DNA of 64,000 nucleotides. It comes from Paractinoplanes atraurantiacus (lineage in GTDB: Bacteria > Actinomycetota > Actinomycetes > Mycobacteriales > Micromonosporaceae). Both the position numbers and the translations under genes were made by a program. The notes below the pieces were generated by a model. The model had not been told where the DNA came from, ran no database searches, and saw only the letters and a list, made by a program, of their open reading frames with translations. Where the stretch lies: contig NZ_OBDY01000009.1 in assembly GCF_900215205.1 (NCBI RefSeq), positions 248,001 to 312,000 on the forward strand, written 5' to 3'. Positions within the stretch are counted from its first letter, which is position 1. Every line of letters begins with the position of its first letter. Shown here piece after piece: positions 40,497 through 48,532 of the stretch.

Positions 40497-41813
40497 TCAG
40501 TCCAGGCGTTCGATGATGGTGGCGTTGGCGGTGCCGCCGGCCTCGCACATCGTCTGCAAGCCGTAGCGGCCGCCCGTGCGTTCCAAGGTGTTCAGCAACG
40601 TGGTGGCCAGGCGGGCGCCGCTCGCGCCCAGCGGGTGGCCGATGGCCAGGGCGCCGCCGTCCACATTGACCTTTGCCGGGTCGGCGCCGGTTTCGGCCTG
40701 CCAGGCCAAGACCACCGAGGCGAAGGCTTCGTTCACCTCGTACGCGTCGATGTCGCTCATGGTCAGGCCCGCCCGGGCGAGGACCTTCGCGGTGGCGGGG
40801 ATGATGCCGGTCAGCATGAGGATCGGGTCGTCGCCCACGGCGGTGGCGGTGTGGACGCGGGCCCGGGGGCGCCAGCCGTGGCGGGCCGCGATCTCGCTGG
40901 TGGTGAGCAGGAGGGCGGCCGCGCCGTCGTTGACGGGGCTCGAGTTTCCGGCCGTGACCTTCCAGTCGATGGCGCCGAAACGCTGCTCCCACCGCGGGTC
41001 GGCGAAGGCGGGACGCAGGCCGGCCAACGTCTCGACACTGCTGCCGGGACGGATCGTCTCATCGATCGCGAGGCCGCCGGAGAGACCAGCGGGGAGGTCG
41101 GCGGCGAGGCCGGCGGGAAGGCCGGCGGGGAGGCCGGCGAGGCCGGCGGAGAGCCTGGCGGCAAGGCCGGCGGCGAGGTCGGCGGAGAGGTCGATGTCGG
41201 CGCCGGAAGGGCCGAGGCGGGTGATCTGGGTGTCGAACCAGCCGTTGCGCCACGCCGCGGCGGCGCGCTGGTGGCTGGTGGCGGCGAAGTCGTCGAGCTG
41301 GGTGCGGGAGAACGCCCACTTGCGGGCGATCAGCTCGGCGCTCACCCCCTGGGGGATCAACGGCCCGTAGCGCTTCTCGACCGCCGGCCCGCCCACGAAC
41401 GCGCGGGTGCCGTCGACGTACGCCGGACTGCCGATCGGGACCCGGGACATGGACTCGGCGCCGGAGGCGATGACCATGTCGTACGCGCCGGAGATCAGGC
41501 CCTGGGCGGCGAAGCTGAGCGCCTGCTGGCTGCTGCCGCACTGCCGGTCGACGGTCACGCCGGGCACCGACTCGGGGAAGCCGGCGGCCAGCAGGGCCAG
41601 GCGGGCCGGGTTGGTGCTCTGCTCGCCGACCTGGCCGACCGTGCCGCCGATGACGTCGTCGAGTTCGGCCGGGTCGAGGCCGGGGTTGCGGTTGAGCAGC
41701 GCCCTGAGCACGTGGGCGTGCAGGTCGATCGGATGGATGTCGTGGTAGGCGCCGCCTGGTTTGCCCTTGGCGACCGGGGTGCGCACCGCGTCGACGATGA
41801 CGGCGTCTCGCAT
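40497..41813 (-). CDS. Acetyl-CoA acyltransferase (thiolase)
   Basis: 438 aa. It catalyses thiolytic cleavage or Claisen condensation of acyl-CoA. The nucleophile is Cys92 (DRQCGSSQQAL). The general-base His lies in GHPLGASGARL and the second Cys in MCEAGGTAN. NEAFASVV is also conserved. About 40 residues (209-248) of Leu/Ala/Gly/Pro repeats (AGLPAGLPAGLA) interrupt the loop domain, so the protein is longer than the usual 380-400 aa. It is divergent from a TetR gene with a perfect palindrome between them, and TetR probably represses it. The ATG at 41813 follows GGAAGGACGAGG. Confidence 0.9.
   Translation of the reverse strand: MRDAVIVDAVRTPVAKGKPGGAYHDIHPIDLHAHVLRALLNRNPGLDPAELDDVIGGTVGQVGEQSTNPARLALLAAGFPESVPGVTVDRQCGSSQQALSFAAQGLISGAYDMVIASGAESMSRVPIGSPAYVDGTRAFVGGPAVEKRYGPLIPQGVSAELIARKWAFSRTQLDDFAATSHQRAAAAWRNGWFDTQITRLGPSGADIDLSADLAAGLAARLSAGLAGLPAGLPAGLAADLPAGLSGGLAIDETIRPGSSVETLAGLRPAFADPRWEQRFGAIDWKVTAGNSSPVNDGAAALLLTTSEIAARHGWRPRARVHTATAVGDDPILMLTGIIPATAKVLARAGLTMSDIDAYEVNEAFASVVLAWQAETGADPAKVNVDGGALAIGHPLGASGARLATTLLNTLERTGGRYGLQTMCEAGGTANATIIERLD
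41070..41189. repeat. In-frame repeat insert in the thiolase
   Basis: About 120 bp of GGCGGCGAGGTC / GCCGGCGGGGAG type units, encoding ADLAAGLAARLSAGLAGLPA and so on. They sit between GPSGADIDL and IDETIRPGS, segments that are nearly adjacent in other thiolases. Confidence 0.8.
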
Positions 41814-41837
41814 GGCCTCGTCCTTCCGTCAAAATTA

Positions 41838-41853
41838 CGGACCGATCGGTCCG
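41838..41853. promoter_or_regulatory. Perfect 16-bp palindrome, likely TetR operator
   Basis: CGGACCGATCGGTCCG is exactly self-complementary and lies between the divergent thiolase (start 41813) and TetR (start 41907) genes. TetR-family acyl-CoA or fatty-acid regulators often bind such palindromes. Confidence 0.72.
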
Positions 41854-41906
41854 ATCGTGGCCCGTCGAGGCGTACGGCGTCAATGCTTTGGATAGGCTTG
41901 TTCCTC

Positions 41907-42461
41907 ATGGCACGAACGGAAGATCCCTCGGGGCGGCAGCGGATCCTGGCGGTCGCGGCCGAGCTCTTCTACGTGCGCGGGGTGCGCGCCGTCGGCATGG
42001 CCGAGGTGATCCAGGCGGCCGGCTGCGGCAAGAACATGCTCTACCGCCACTTCCCCGGCAAATCGGCCCTCGTGGCGGCCTATCTCGGGCGGGCACGGGA
42101 GGAGCGCGAGGCCGCGACCTCGGCCGCCCTGACGGGCGAGCCTCGGGAGCAGCTGGTCGCGCTGGTCACCGAGGTGGCTTATCGGGTACGCGGGAGCGCG
42201 TACCGCGGATGCGCGTTCCGCAAATACCTGGCCGAGTTCCCGTCCCCCGGCGACGATGACGAGGCGACTGCCGTGGCCCGCGCGTATCTGCGCGACACCC
42301 GGGCGCAGGTGAGCGAGCTGGTCGCCGCCGCCGGCGGGCCGCCGCAGCTGGGCGACCGCCTCTGGCTGCTCATCGACAGTCTCTACAGCGGCACCGGCCC
42401 CGATCCGTCGGTGGCGGTCGAGTGGGCCCGCGAGCTGGTCGCCGCCGGCCGTCCTGACTAG
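41907..42461 (+). CDS. TetR-family regulator
   Basis: 184 aa. N-terminal helix-turn-helix (RILAVAAELFYVRGVRAVGM, EVIQAAGCGKNMLYRHFPGK) followed by a helical ligand domain (YRGCAFRKYLAEFPSP). The ATG at 41907 has no ribosome-binding site. A TAGGCT hexamer 8 bases upstream could be a -10 box for a leaderless mRNA. It likely controls the divergent thiolase through the palindrome at 41838-41853. The stop overlaps the end of surE by 4 bp. Confidence 0.87.
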   Translation: MARTEDPSGRQRILAVAAELFYVRGVRAVGMAEVIQAAGCGKNMLYRHFPGKSALVAAYLGRAREEREAATSAALTGEPREQLVALVTEVAYRVRGSAYRGCAFRKYLAEFPSPGDDDEATAVARAYLRDTRAQVSELVAAAGGPPQLGDRLWLLIDSLYSGTGPDPSVAVEWARELVAAGRPD

Positions 42462-43273
42462 CGGGACGCCGGTCGTTGCGCCGGCAGCCGTACGCCGGTG
42501 ACCTGGCTGGGCGGGCGGATCGCGGTCACTGTCGCGTAGCCCTCGGCCAGCAACGCCGTGTCGGACCCCGGAATCAGCGGCTCGCCGGTCTTCTCGATGG
42601 CCGTGCGGACGAAGCCCTCGCCGCTCTCCGCGAGCGCCATCTGCGCCTGCCCGAACGGCGCCAAGGTGGCCTCCCGCAGGCCTTTCACGTCCGCGACCGG
42701 GCGATCCGGCACGTTCAGATTGAGGACGGTGCCGGGTGGCGCGTCCGCGAGCCACTCGAGCAGATCGGCCGCCATGCGGGCCGCGGTGTCCCAGTGCAGC
42801 ACCGCGTCGTCCGGCACCACCAGGACCGCTCCCCCGCTGGCCGTCGCGTCGACCTCCGACGGGTTCAGCACGTCCAGCGACACGGCCATCGCGCGCACCC
42901 CGTCGTTGGCCGCGGTCAGGACCGCGCCGACCGTGCCGGAGTGCAGGACCGCGCCGCCCGCGTTCGCGCCGCGATTCGGGCCGGACAGCACGATGTCGAA
43001 CGGCGAACCGAAAACCCCCAGACCCGCCAGGACCACGATGTACGCGGGTGAGGCCGTCACCCCGTACGCGATGAGCCCCTCCCAATCGCGTTTCTCCACG
43101 ACGATCCGGCCCTCCGAGGTGACGGCGGTCAGCGCCGCGCTCATCCCGCTGGCCTCCTCCCGCGGGGCGGCCACGACCACCTCGTAGCCGGCGTCGCGGG
43201 CGGCCAGGGCCAGCGCGCGCAGACCGGGCGCGTCGATGCCGTCGTCGTTGGTGACCAGGATCCGGGCCGTCAT
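42458..43273 (-). CDS. surE: 5'/3'-nucleotidase SurE
   Basis: 271 aa. Metal-dependent nucleoside monophosphate phosphatase. The N-terminal ILVTNDDGIDAPGL carries the two metal-binding aspartates (10 and 11), and VLSGPNRGANAGGAVLHSGT the Ser/Asn ligands. The length is usual. ATG at 43273. It lies behind the GGDEF-EAL gene on the same strand but 30 bp away. Confidence 0.93.
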   Translation of the reverse strand: MTARILVTNDDGIDAPGLRALALAARDAGYEVVVAAPREEASGMSAALTAVTSEGRIVVEKRDWEGLIAYGVTASPAYIVVLAGLGVFGSPFDIVLSGPNRGANAGGAVLHSGTVGAVLTAANDGVRAMAVSLDVLNPSEVDATASGGAVLVVPDDAVLHWDTAARMAADLLEWLADAPPGTVLNLNVPDRPVADVKGLREATLAPFGQAQMALAESGEGFVRTAIEKTGEPLIPGSDTALLAEGYATVTAIRPPSQVTGVRLPAQRPASR

Positions 43274-43303
43274 GCCGGCTTCTCTTACCCCGCGGAAAGC
43301 GGG

Positions 43304-44971
43304 TCAAGCAGCCGCGGCCGCAGCCAGCATCTCCGGTGGCATCGGGCGGCCGAAGTGGTAGCCCTGCAACAGATCGAAGCCGGCCTCGGTCAGGACGTCG
43401 GCGGTCGGCTGGTCCTCGACGCCCTCGGCCACCAGGGTCAGCTCGAGCCCCTGGGCCATCCGGGCCACGGCGTCCACAATGGCCCGTTCGCGCGGATCGT
43501 GGACGCGGTGCACGAAAGACTGGTCCAGTTTCAGCTCGTCCAGCGGCAGCCGGGTCAGCAGGGCCAGCGACGTGTACCCCGTCCCGAAGTCGTCCATGGC
43601 CACGCGCACGCCGAGCTCGCGGATCCGGCGCAGCCGCTCGGCGCCGCGCTCGGGCCGGGTCATGACCGCGCTCTCGGTCACCTCGACGATGAGCGCGTGC
43701 GAGGGCAGGCCGTGCTGGGCGAGCAGGCCGGCGATGACCTCGACGATCCGGTCCTGGGCGAGCACGGGCGCGGGCAGGTTGACCGCCACCGGCACCCGCC
43801 AGCCCTCCCGGTGCCAGCAGGCGGCCTGGCGGATGGCGTCGCTGAGGATGCGGTCGGTCATGGCGGTGATGACGTCGGAGCGTTCGGCGGCCGGCACGAA
43901 AAGGCCCGGCAGCAGCAGCCCTTGCCGCGGGTGACGCCAGCGGACCAGCGCCTCCAGCGAGCGGACGGCGCCGGTGCGGGCGTCCACGAGCGGCTGGTAA
44001 TGCAGCTCCAGCTGGCCCTGGTCGATCGCCGTGCGCAGCTCGGACTGCAGCCGCAGGTCGGTGACGCTCTCGGCGGCCAGCTCGGGACGCCAGTGCTCGA
44101 CTGTGGTGCGGTGGCGTTTGGCCGCGTACATCGCCGAGTCGGCGCCGGCCAGCAGGTCGCCGAGGTCGAGGCAGCCGGCCGCGATGCCCAGCGAGGCCTC
44201 GGCGGTGATCGGCACACCGGCCACCGGAAAGGGGCCCTGAATGTCCCGGAGAAGACGACGGCCGACTTCTTCGAGGTACGTGCCGGAGCCGTCCCCCAGG
44301 TCGTCGAGGAGCAGGACGAACTCGTCGCCACCGAGCCGGAACGCGCCGGCGTGGCCGGGAAAGGCGCTCAGCTCGTCGGCCACCTGGCGCAGCAACTGGT
44401 CGCCACGGGCGTGCCCGAGCGAGTCGTTGATCTCCTTGAACCGGTCGAGGTCGATGAGCAGCAGCGCGATCGGCTTCTCGGCGGCCAGCAGCGCGCCGGC
44501 GACCTCGCCGAGCAGGCGGCGGTTGCCGAGCCCGGTGAGCGCGTCGTGCAGGGCGAGCGTCTCGTAACGGCGGCTCAAGTGCTCGATGAGCGGCCCGGCC
44601 GGCGCGAGGCCGACGGCGCCGCCGGGAAGGTCGACGACGACCGGGGCGGCCTTGTCGGCGCCGGGCCGGGCCAGGCAGGCGCGGGCGGCGTCGTCGAGGG
44701 CGGCGCCGGCGGGCAGGACGAGGGCCGGCTCCTTGAGGATGCGGCGCACGGGACGGTGGAAGAGAAGCGCACGGCCGTAGCCGAGCCGTCCCGCGAAGAT
44801 GGTCTCCAGGTAGGGCCGGTCGAGAACGTGCAGCCGCCCCGCGTCGGAGGCGACGATGCCGAGGGATTCGGGGTCGGCGCGCAGAAGCGCCTCGATCACC
44901 CCGATCTCGGCGTCCGCGTCGACAACCGTCACCGGCGTGGCAAGATCGCCGACCACCGGCGCGTCCGTCAT
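43304..44971 (-). CDS. GGDEF-EAL cyclic-di-GMP turnover protein
   Basis: 555 aa, soluble. The N-terminal 130 residues resemble a CBS-pair-like sensor (LGIVASDAGRLHVLDRPYLE). The GGDEF domain has RLGGDEFVLL intact and DLDRFKEINDSLGHARGD. The EAL domain has SLEALVRW, the NLPAPVL strand and DDFGTGYTSL, so both synthase and phosphodiesterase activities are possible. I chose the ATG at 44971 because GGGGAGGG precedes it by about 5 bases; a GTG two codons earlier is less likely. It should set local c-di-GMP levels. Confidence 0.9.
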   Translation of the reverse strand: MTDAPVVGDLATPVTVVDADAEIGVIEALLRADPESLGIVASDAGRLHVLDRPYLETIFAGRLGYGRALLFHRPVRRILKEPALVLPAGAALDDAARACLARPGADKAAPVVVDLPGGAVGLAPAGPLIEHLSRRYETLALHDALTGLGNRRLLGEVAGALLAAEKPIALLLIDLDRFKEINDSLGHARGDQLLRQVADELSAFPGHAGAFRLGGDEFVLLLDDLGDGSGTYLEEVGRRLLRDIQGPFPVAGVPITAEASLGIAAGCLDLGDLLAGADSAMYAAKRHRTTVEHWRPELAAESVTDLRLQSELRTAIDQGQLELHYQPLVDARTGAVRSLEALVRWRHPRQGLLLPGLFVPAAERSDVITAMTDRILSDAIRQAACWHREGWRVPVAVNLPAPVLAQDRIVEVIAGLLAQHGLPSHALIVEVTESAVMTRPERGAERLRRIRELGVRVAMDDFGTGYTSLALLTRLPLDELKLDQSFVHRVHDPRERAIVDAVARMAQGLELTLVAEGVEDQPTADVLTEAGFDLLQGYHFGRPMPPEMLAAAAAA

Positions 44972-45046
44972 CGGCACCCTCCCCCAACCCGACGGCGAGC
45001 GTACGCCGGGCGGCGGCCGAACACCGACACGGTCATCGAAAGTTCA

Positions 45047-45343
45047 TCAAGCCACCCGGGTCAGACGCAGGTAGTTCCGCCCCACGGCGTGACGAGCACC
45101 ACGGGGCTCGACCCGCAGCCGTACCGTCGCACCCGGTCCGAGATGGACCGGAAGGTCCGGACTGCCGGTCCAGTCGAGTTGCGCCCGAACCGTGTGCGTC
45201 CCCGGCGGCAGCGCCAGCGAGATCTCCCGCCCGCAGCGGACGGCGCCCTTCACTTCCCCGTCGACGACGATCTGAAAGGCCCGGGCACGGTCGAGCCACG
45301 CCCCAGCGGGCCGCTCCACAGTCAGCGTGGCGATAACGGTCAT
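45047..45343 (-). CDS. Small beta-rich hypothetical protein
   Basis: 98 aa from ATG 45343. It has a PEGA/carboxypeptidase-regulatory-like pattern of short beta strands: TVIATLTVERPAGAWLD, FQIVVDGEVKGAVRCGREIS and LALPPGTHTVRAQLDW. No signal peptide. Similar small proteins are common in actinomycetes, but the function is unknown. A longer reading upstream to 45409 is not supported. Confidence 0.6.
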   Translation of the reverse strand: MTVIATLTVERPAGAWLDRARAFQIVVDGEVKGAVRCGREISLALPPGTHTVRAQLDWTGSPDLPVHLGPGATVRLRVEPRGARHAVGRNYLRLTRVA

Positions 45344-45407
45344 ACCGACGATGCTCCCACCGGAAGCGCTCTCCCGCAGAGTTGCGCTCGTGGGACACCG
45401 TTCAGGC

Positions 45408-45703
45408 ATGCCAGGTCAATGGAGTGCTCTCGCGGCCGCGGTCGGCGCCACCCTCGCCGCGCTCGTCGGCGGCGTGCTGGGCGGGATCATTTCGCGCCGG
45501 CACGAGGCCGGACGGTGGAGCCGGGATCAGCGGATGGCGGCCTAACGATCAACGCCGGTGAGCAGCGCATCGACCGCCCCGCGTGGACGGCGTTGCGGGA
45601 CGCGCTCGAGCGCGAGGTCCTCGCCTTCGTCAACGTCGCCCGCGTGGAGCTGGGAACTCCTGGCCCCTCACTACCGGCACTGTGGGGCCGACCGGTGAAC
45701 TAG
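45408..45703 (+). pseudogene. Remnant of a small membrane protein gene, frame-broken
   Basis: An N-terminal part (MPGQWSALAAAVGATLAALV, then GGVLGGIISRRHEAGRWSRD) starts at ATG 45408, preceded by CAGG, and stops at 45545. Immediately after, in another frame, comes a coherent C-terminus (LTINAGEQRIDRPAWTALRD, ALEREVLAFVNVARVELGTP) ending at 45703. This resembles the layout of actinobacterial proteins with one TM helix and a helical tail, with the middle lost. I read it as a deletion plus frameshift. It could also be a functional 45-residue peptide, so confidence is moderate. Confidence 0.45.
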
Positions 45704-46338
45704 TAGGCGACGCCGATCGTGTGGCGGATGGTGATGGGGTCGGTGACGCAGTGGAGCATCTGGTGGGCGACGTCGGCCCGGGAGATGGACGTGCCGCCGC
45801 GGACGTTGCGGTCGATGGCGGTGCGGTATCGGCCGGTCAGGGGCTTGTCGGTCAGGCGCGGTGGGCGGCTGATCGTCCACTCCAGCGGGCACGCCATGAC
45901 CGCGTCCTCCATCGTGGCCAGGTCCTCGTAGTGCGTGCGGAACATCGTCTTGGCGAAGCGTGCTCCCAGATGCCGCATGAAGAAGCCGTCGCCCGGGTCG
46001 TGGCGCGGCGGGTGGGGTCGCGCGGGTGACCGGACGGTGCCCATCGGGGCGGCGCTGACCACGACGAGGCGGCTGTCCTCCGGGGCCGCCTCGATGAGCG
46101 CCTGGGTGCCCCGGGTGGCCACTCCCGCTTCGGCGTTCGTGCGAGGGCCCAGGCCGGACAGGATCGCGTCGGCGTCCTTGAGGGCTTCGGCCAGGGCGAA
46201 CACGTCGGGCCGGGCCAGGTCGGCCGGGACGGCCCGGACGGCTTCGGTGATCTTGTCGGGGTTACGGACGACGGCGGTGACGTCGTGGCCGGCGGCCACG
46301 GCCTGCCGGAGGAGTTCGCGCCCGATGCCGCCGGTTGC
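45700..46338 (-). pseudogene. NAD(P)H-binding epimerase-like gene lacking its 5' end
   Basis: About 210 codons of an NmrA/NAD(P)-binding Rossmann protein: ATGGIGRELLRQAVAAGHDV, TAVVRNPDKI, DADAILSGLGPRT, SRLVVVSAAP, and the C-terminus TISRADVAHQMLHCVTDPIT. The usual first strand (KITVFG type) before ATGGIGRE is missing; the frame instead runs into the 5'-truncated MarR gene on the other strand. The first in-frame start codon after the junction, a GTG at 46299, would leave out the nucleotide-binding glycine motif. The gene is therefore probably inactive. Confidence 0.6.
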
Positions 46339-46688
46339 GCGACGTCGATCTCGACTGCCTGCACCTGATCGTGCGCAACGGGCCGTTCTCCCCGAGCGCG
46401 CTGGCCAAGGCGGCCGGGCTGCCGCCGGCCACGGTGACGGGCGTGCTCGACCGGCTGGAGAAGGGCGGCTGGATCGTCCGCGAGCGCGACGGCGCCGACC
46501 GCCGGGCGATCCAGGTGCGGATCGTGCCCGAGCGGGGCGCCGACGTGCTGCGGCAGTTCCGCGGGATGATCACCGCGGTGGAGGACATCTGCGGGTCGTA
46601 CAGCCCCGAGCAGCTCGAGGTCATCGCCGACTTCCTGCGGCGCACGGCCGAGGCCGGGGCGGGCGAGGCCGAGCGGCTCAGTCGGTGA
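46332..46688 (+). pseudogene. MarR-family regulator gene lacking its 5' end
   Basis: The reading frame begins abruptly at RLRDVDLDCLHLIVRNGPFS and keeps the winged helix (ALAKAAGLPPATVTGVLDRL, EKGGWIVRERDGADRRAIQV) and the C-terminal dimer helices. The usual 30-40 N-terminal residues (first dimerisation helix) and a promoter are absent. Only a TTG at 46335 could serve as start. The gene abuts the truncated oxidoreductase head to head, as expected if one deletion removed their shared promoter and both 5' ends. Confidence 0.6.
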
Positions 46689-47643
46689 GCAGCTTGCGGA
46701 CCTCGCGCTCGGTAGGGGCATCGACGACCTCGCCCTCCTCGTAGGCCTCGATCACGCGCGGGTCGACGTAGGAGGCCCGGGCCACGGCCGGTGTGTTGCC
46801 CAGCAGCTCGGCCACCTCCTTCATCGCGTGCGAGACCGCCTTCTTGCGCTTGGCCTTCGTCGGCTGCGGGCCCACCTCGGCCAGCTCGGCCGCCGCCTTG
46901 ACCGTGCCATGCCAGGTGCGGAAGTCCTTCGCGCTCATCCGGTCACCGCTGATCTCGCGGAGGTACTCGTTGATCTCGTCGGCGTGCACCTCGTGCCACT
47001 TGCGGCCCTCCCAATAGGCGAACAGACGCCCGGCGCCACGCCGGCGCCGCTTGAGGTCCTTCAGCACCGTGCACACCTCGCCGTCGTCCACCGACCCCGA
47101 GTGCTCGACGCCCGACTTGCCGGTGAACTCCATCAACACACAGCCACCGCTTGTCCGAATGTGCTCAGGCCGCAACGTGGACAATCCAAAGGACGGGTCT
47201 TCCTCCCGTACGGCGTATTGGTCGCTCCCGATCCTGAACATGTTCATGTCGAGCAGCGTCACGATCGACGCCAGCACCCGCGACCGGCACAGTCCCCGGC
47301 CCGCGGTCAGGTCGGCCCGCAGCCGGTCGCGGATCTTCTCCAGGCGCGCCGCCACCTCCAGCGCGTGATCGAACTTCTTCTCGTCCCGGGCCGTCCGCCA
47401 GTCGTCGTGATAGCGGTACTGCTTGCGCCCGGCCGCGTCGATCCCGGTCGCCTGGATGTGCCCACGCGGATCCGGCGAGATCCACACGTCCTTCCAGGCC
47501 GGCGGGATGACCAGCGCCTTGATCCGCGCGATCTCGTCCTCGTCCTTCAGGACCGCGCCTGCGGTGTCGAGATAGGTGAAGCCCTTTCCCGCACCGCGCC
47601 GCCCGTAGCCGGGCTTGCCGAGGTCAGAACGCCGCAGCCGCAT
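46678..47643 (-). CDS. Poxvirus-type DNA topoisomerase IB
   Basis: 321 aa. It relaxes supercoils through a 3'-phosphotyrosine intermediate. The catalytic residues are visible: Tyr292 (ARASYVDPRVIEAY), with RIGSDQYAV, TGKSGVEH and SAKDFRTWHGT supplying Arg, Lys and His residues. The length matches bacterial topoisomerase IB. ATG at 47643; the gene overlaps the GT9 gene upstream by 20 bp and so may be transcribed with the heptose operon, although its function seems unrelated. Confidence 0.92.
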   Translation of the reverse strand: MRLRRSDLGKPGYGRRGAGKGFTYLDTAGAVLKDEDEIARIKALVIPPAWKDVWISPDPRGHIQATGIDAAGRKQYRYHDDWRTARDEKKFDHALEVAARLEKIRDRLRADLTAGRGLCRSRVLASIVTLLDMNMFRIGSDQYAVREEDPSFGLSTLRPEHIRTSGGCVLMEFTGKSGVEHSGSVDDGEVCTVLKDLKRRRRGAGRLFAYWEGRKWHEVHADEINEYLREISGDRMSAKDFRTWHGTVKAAAELAEVGPQPTKAKRKKAVSHAMKEVAELLGNTPAVARASYVDPRVIEAYEEGEVVDAPTEREVRKLLTD

Positions 47644-48532
47644 CGAGCACCTCGGCCGGTGTCACTGCGAGCAGGGCGGGATGCACGCCGGGCTCCATGC
47701 TGTCGCCCGGCTCGCTCTTGATCCCATGCCAGATGCTTCGGTGGTACGGACGGTCCGGCGGCCCCCAGCGCTTCGGCGACATGGGCCCGAACAGCACCAC
47801 CGACGGCGTGCCGTAGGCCGACGCCAGATGCGCGATCCCGGTGTCCCCGCTGATCAGCAGCCGCGCCTTCGCCACGAGCCCCGCCAGCTCGCCCAGCCCC
47901 GTCCGCGGCACCGCCGCTCGGCCGAGCCCGGCCGACTCCGCCACTTGCTCACACAGCGGCCGCTCCGACTCGGAGCCGGTGATGACGACCCGATGGCCGG
48001 ACGTGGTCAGCGCGGACGCCACCTCCGCGAAACGCGAGGCCGGCCAGCGGCGCGACGGGGACTTCGCGCCCGGGTGGATGATCGTCACGCCGGACGGGAC
48101 GTCCACGTCGGGGACGGTCAGGGACAGGTCGGACTCGTCCGCGGGCACGCCGTAGTGGCGCAGCAGACGGCACCAGCGATGCACCTCGTGGTCCTCCTCG
48201 TTCCAGGTGGGACCGTCGAGATGCCCGGCCGGAGCGCTGGCAAACGCCCACAGCTTCGCCGGTTGTGTCGCTTGCAGCAGCCGGTGCGATTCCGGGCCGC
48301 TGCCGTGCAGGTTGACCGCCACCTCGGGCGCGTCGCGATCCCACCGCAGCGGCGACAGTCCCGCCGCGGGGATGACCTCGTCCACCACCCCGGTCAGCTC
48401 GATCAGCGGGATCAGCCACGTCGGGGCCGCGAGCGCCAGCGTGCGCTCCCCGAAGGCGCCGCGGAGCCCGCGCAGGGCGGGCACCGCGGTGGCCAGATCG
48501 CCGACGCCGAGGGCGCGAAGGGCGAGGATCAC
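47624..48532 (-). CDS. GT9-family (heptosyltransferase-like) glycosyltransferase
   Basis: 302 aa. ADP-heptose:acceptor transferases of family 9 share the features seen here: ALGVGDLATAVPALRGL at the start, IHPGAKSPSRRWP in the second domain, and SGDTGIAHLASAYGTPSVVL with LFGPMSPKRWG for nucleotide binding. It probably transfers the heptose made by the linked gmhA/hldE products. The GTG at 48532 overlaps the upstream SDR stop (GTGA). Confidence 0.88.
   Translation of the reverse strand: MILALRALGVGDLATAVPALRGLRGAFGERTLALAAPTWLIPLIELTGVVDEVIPAAGLSPLRWDRDAPEVAVNLHGSGPESHRLLQATQPAKLWAFASAPAGHLDGPTWNEEDHEVHRWCRLLRHYGVPADESDLSLTVPDVDVPSGVTIIHPGAKSPSRRWPASRFAEVASALTTSGHRVVITGSESERPLCEQVAESAGLGRAAVPRTGLGELAGLVAKARLLISGDTGIAHLASAYGTPSVVLFGPMSPKRWGPPDRPYHRSIWHGIKSEPGDSMEPGVHPALLAVTPAEVLDAAAAF

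Noticed and set aside
38412..41906. Plus-strand open frame of over 1100 codons before the TetR gene
   Set aside because: It runs antisense to the peptidase and thiolase and through the 40-kb repeats. Only the last 184 codons (TetR) are real.
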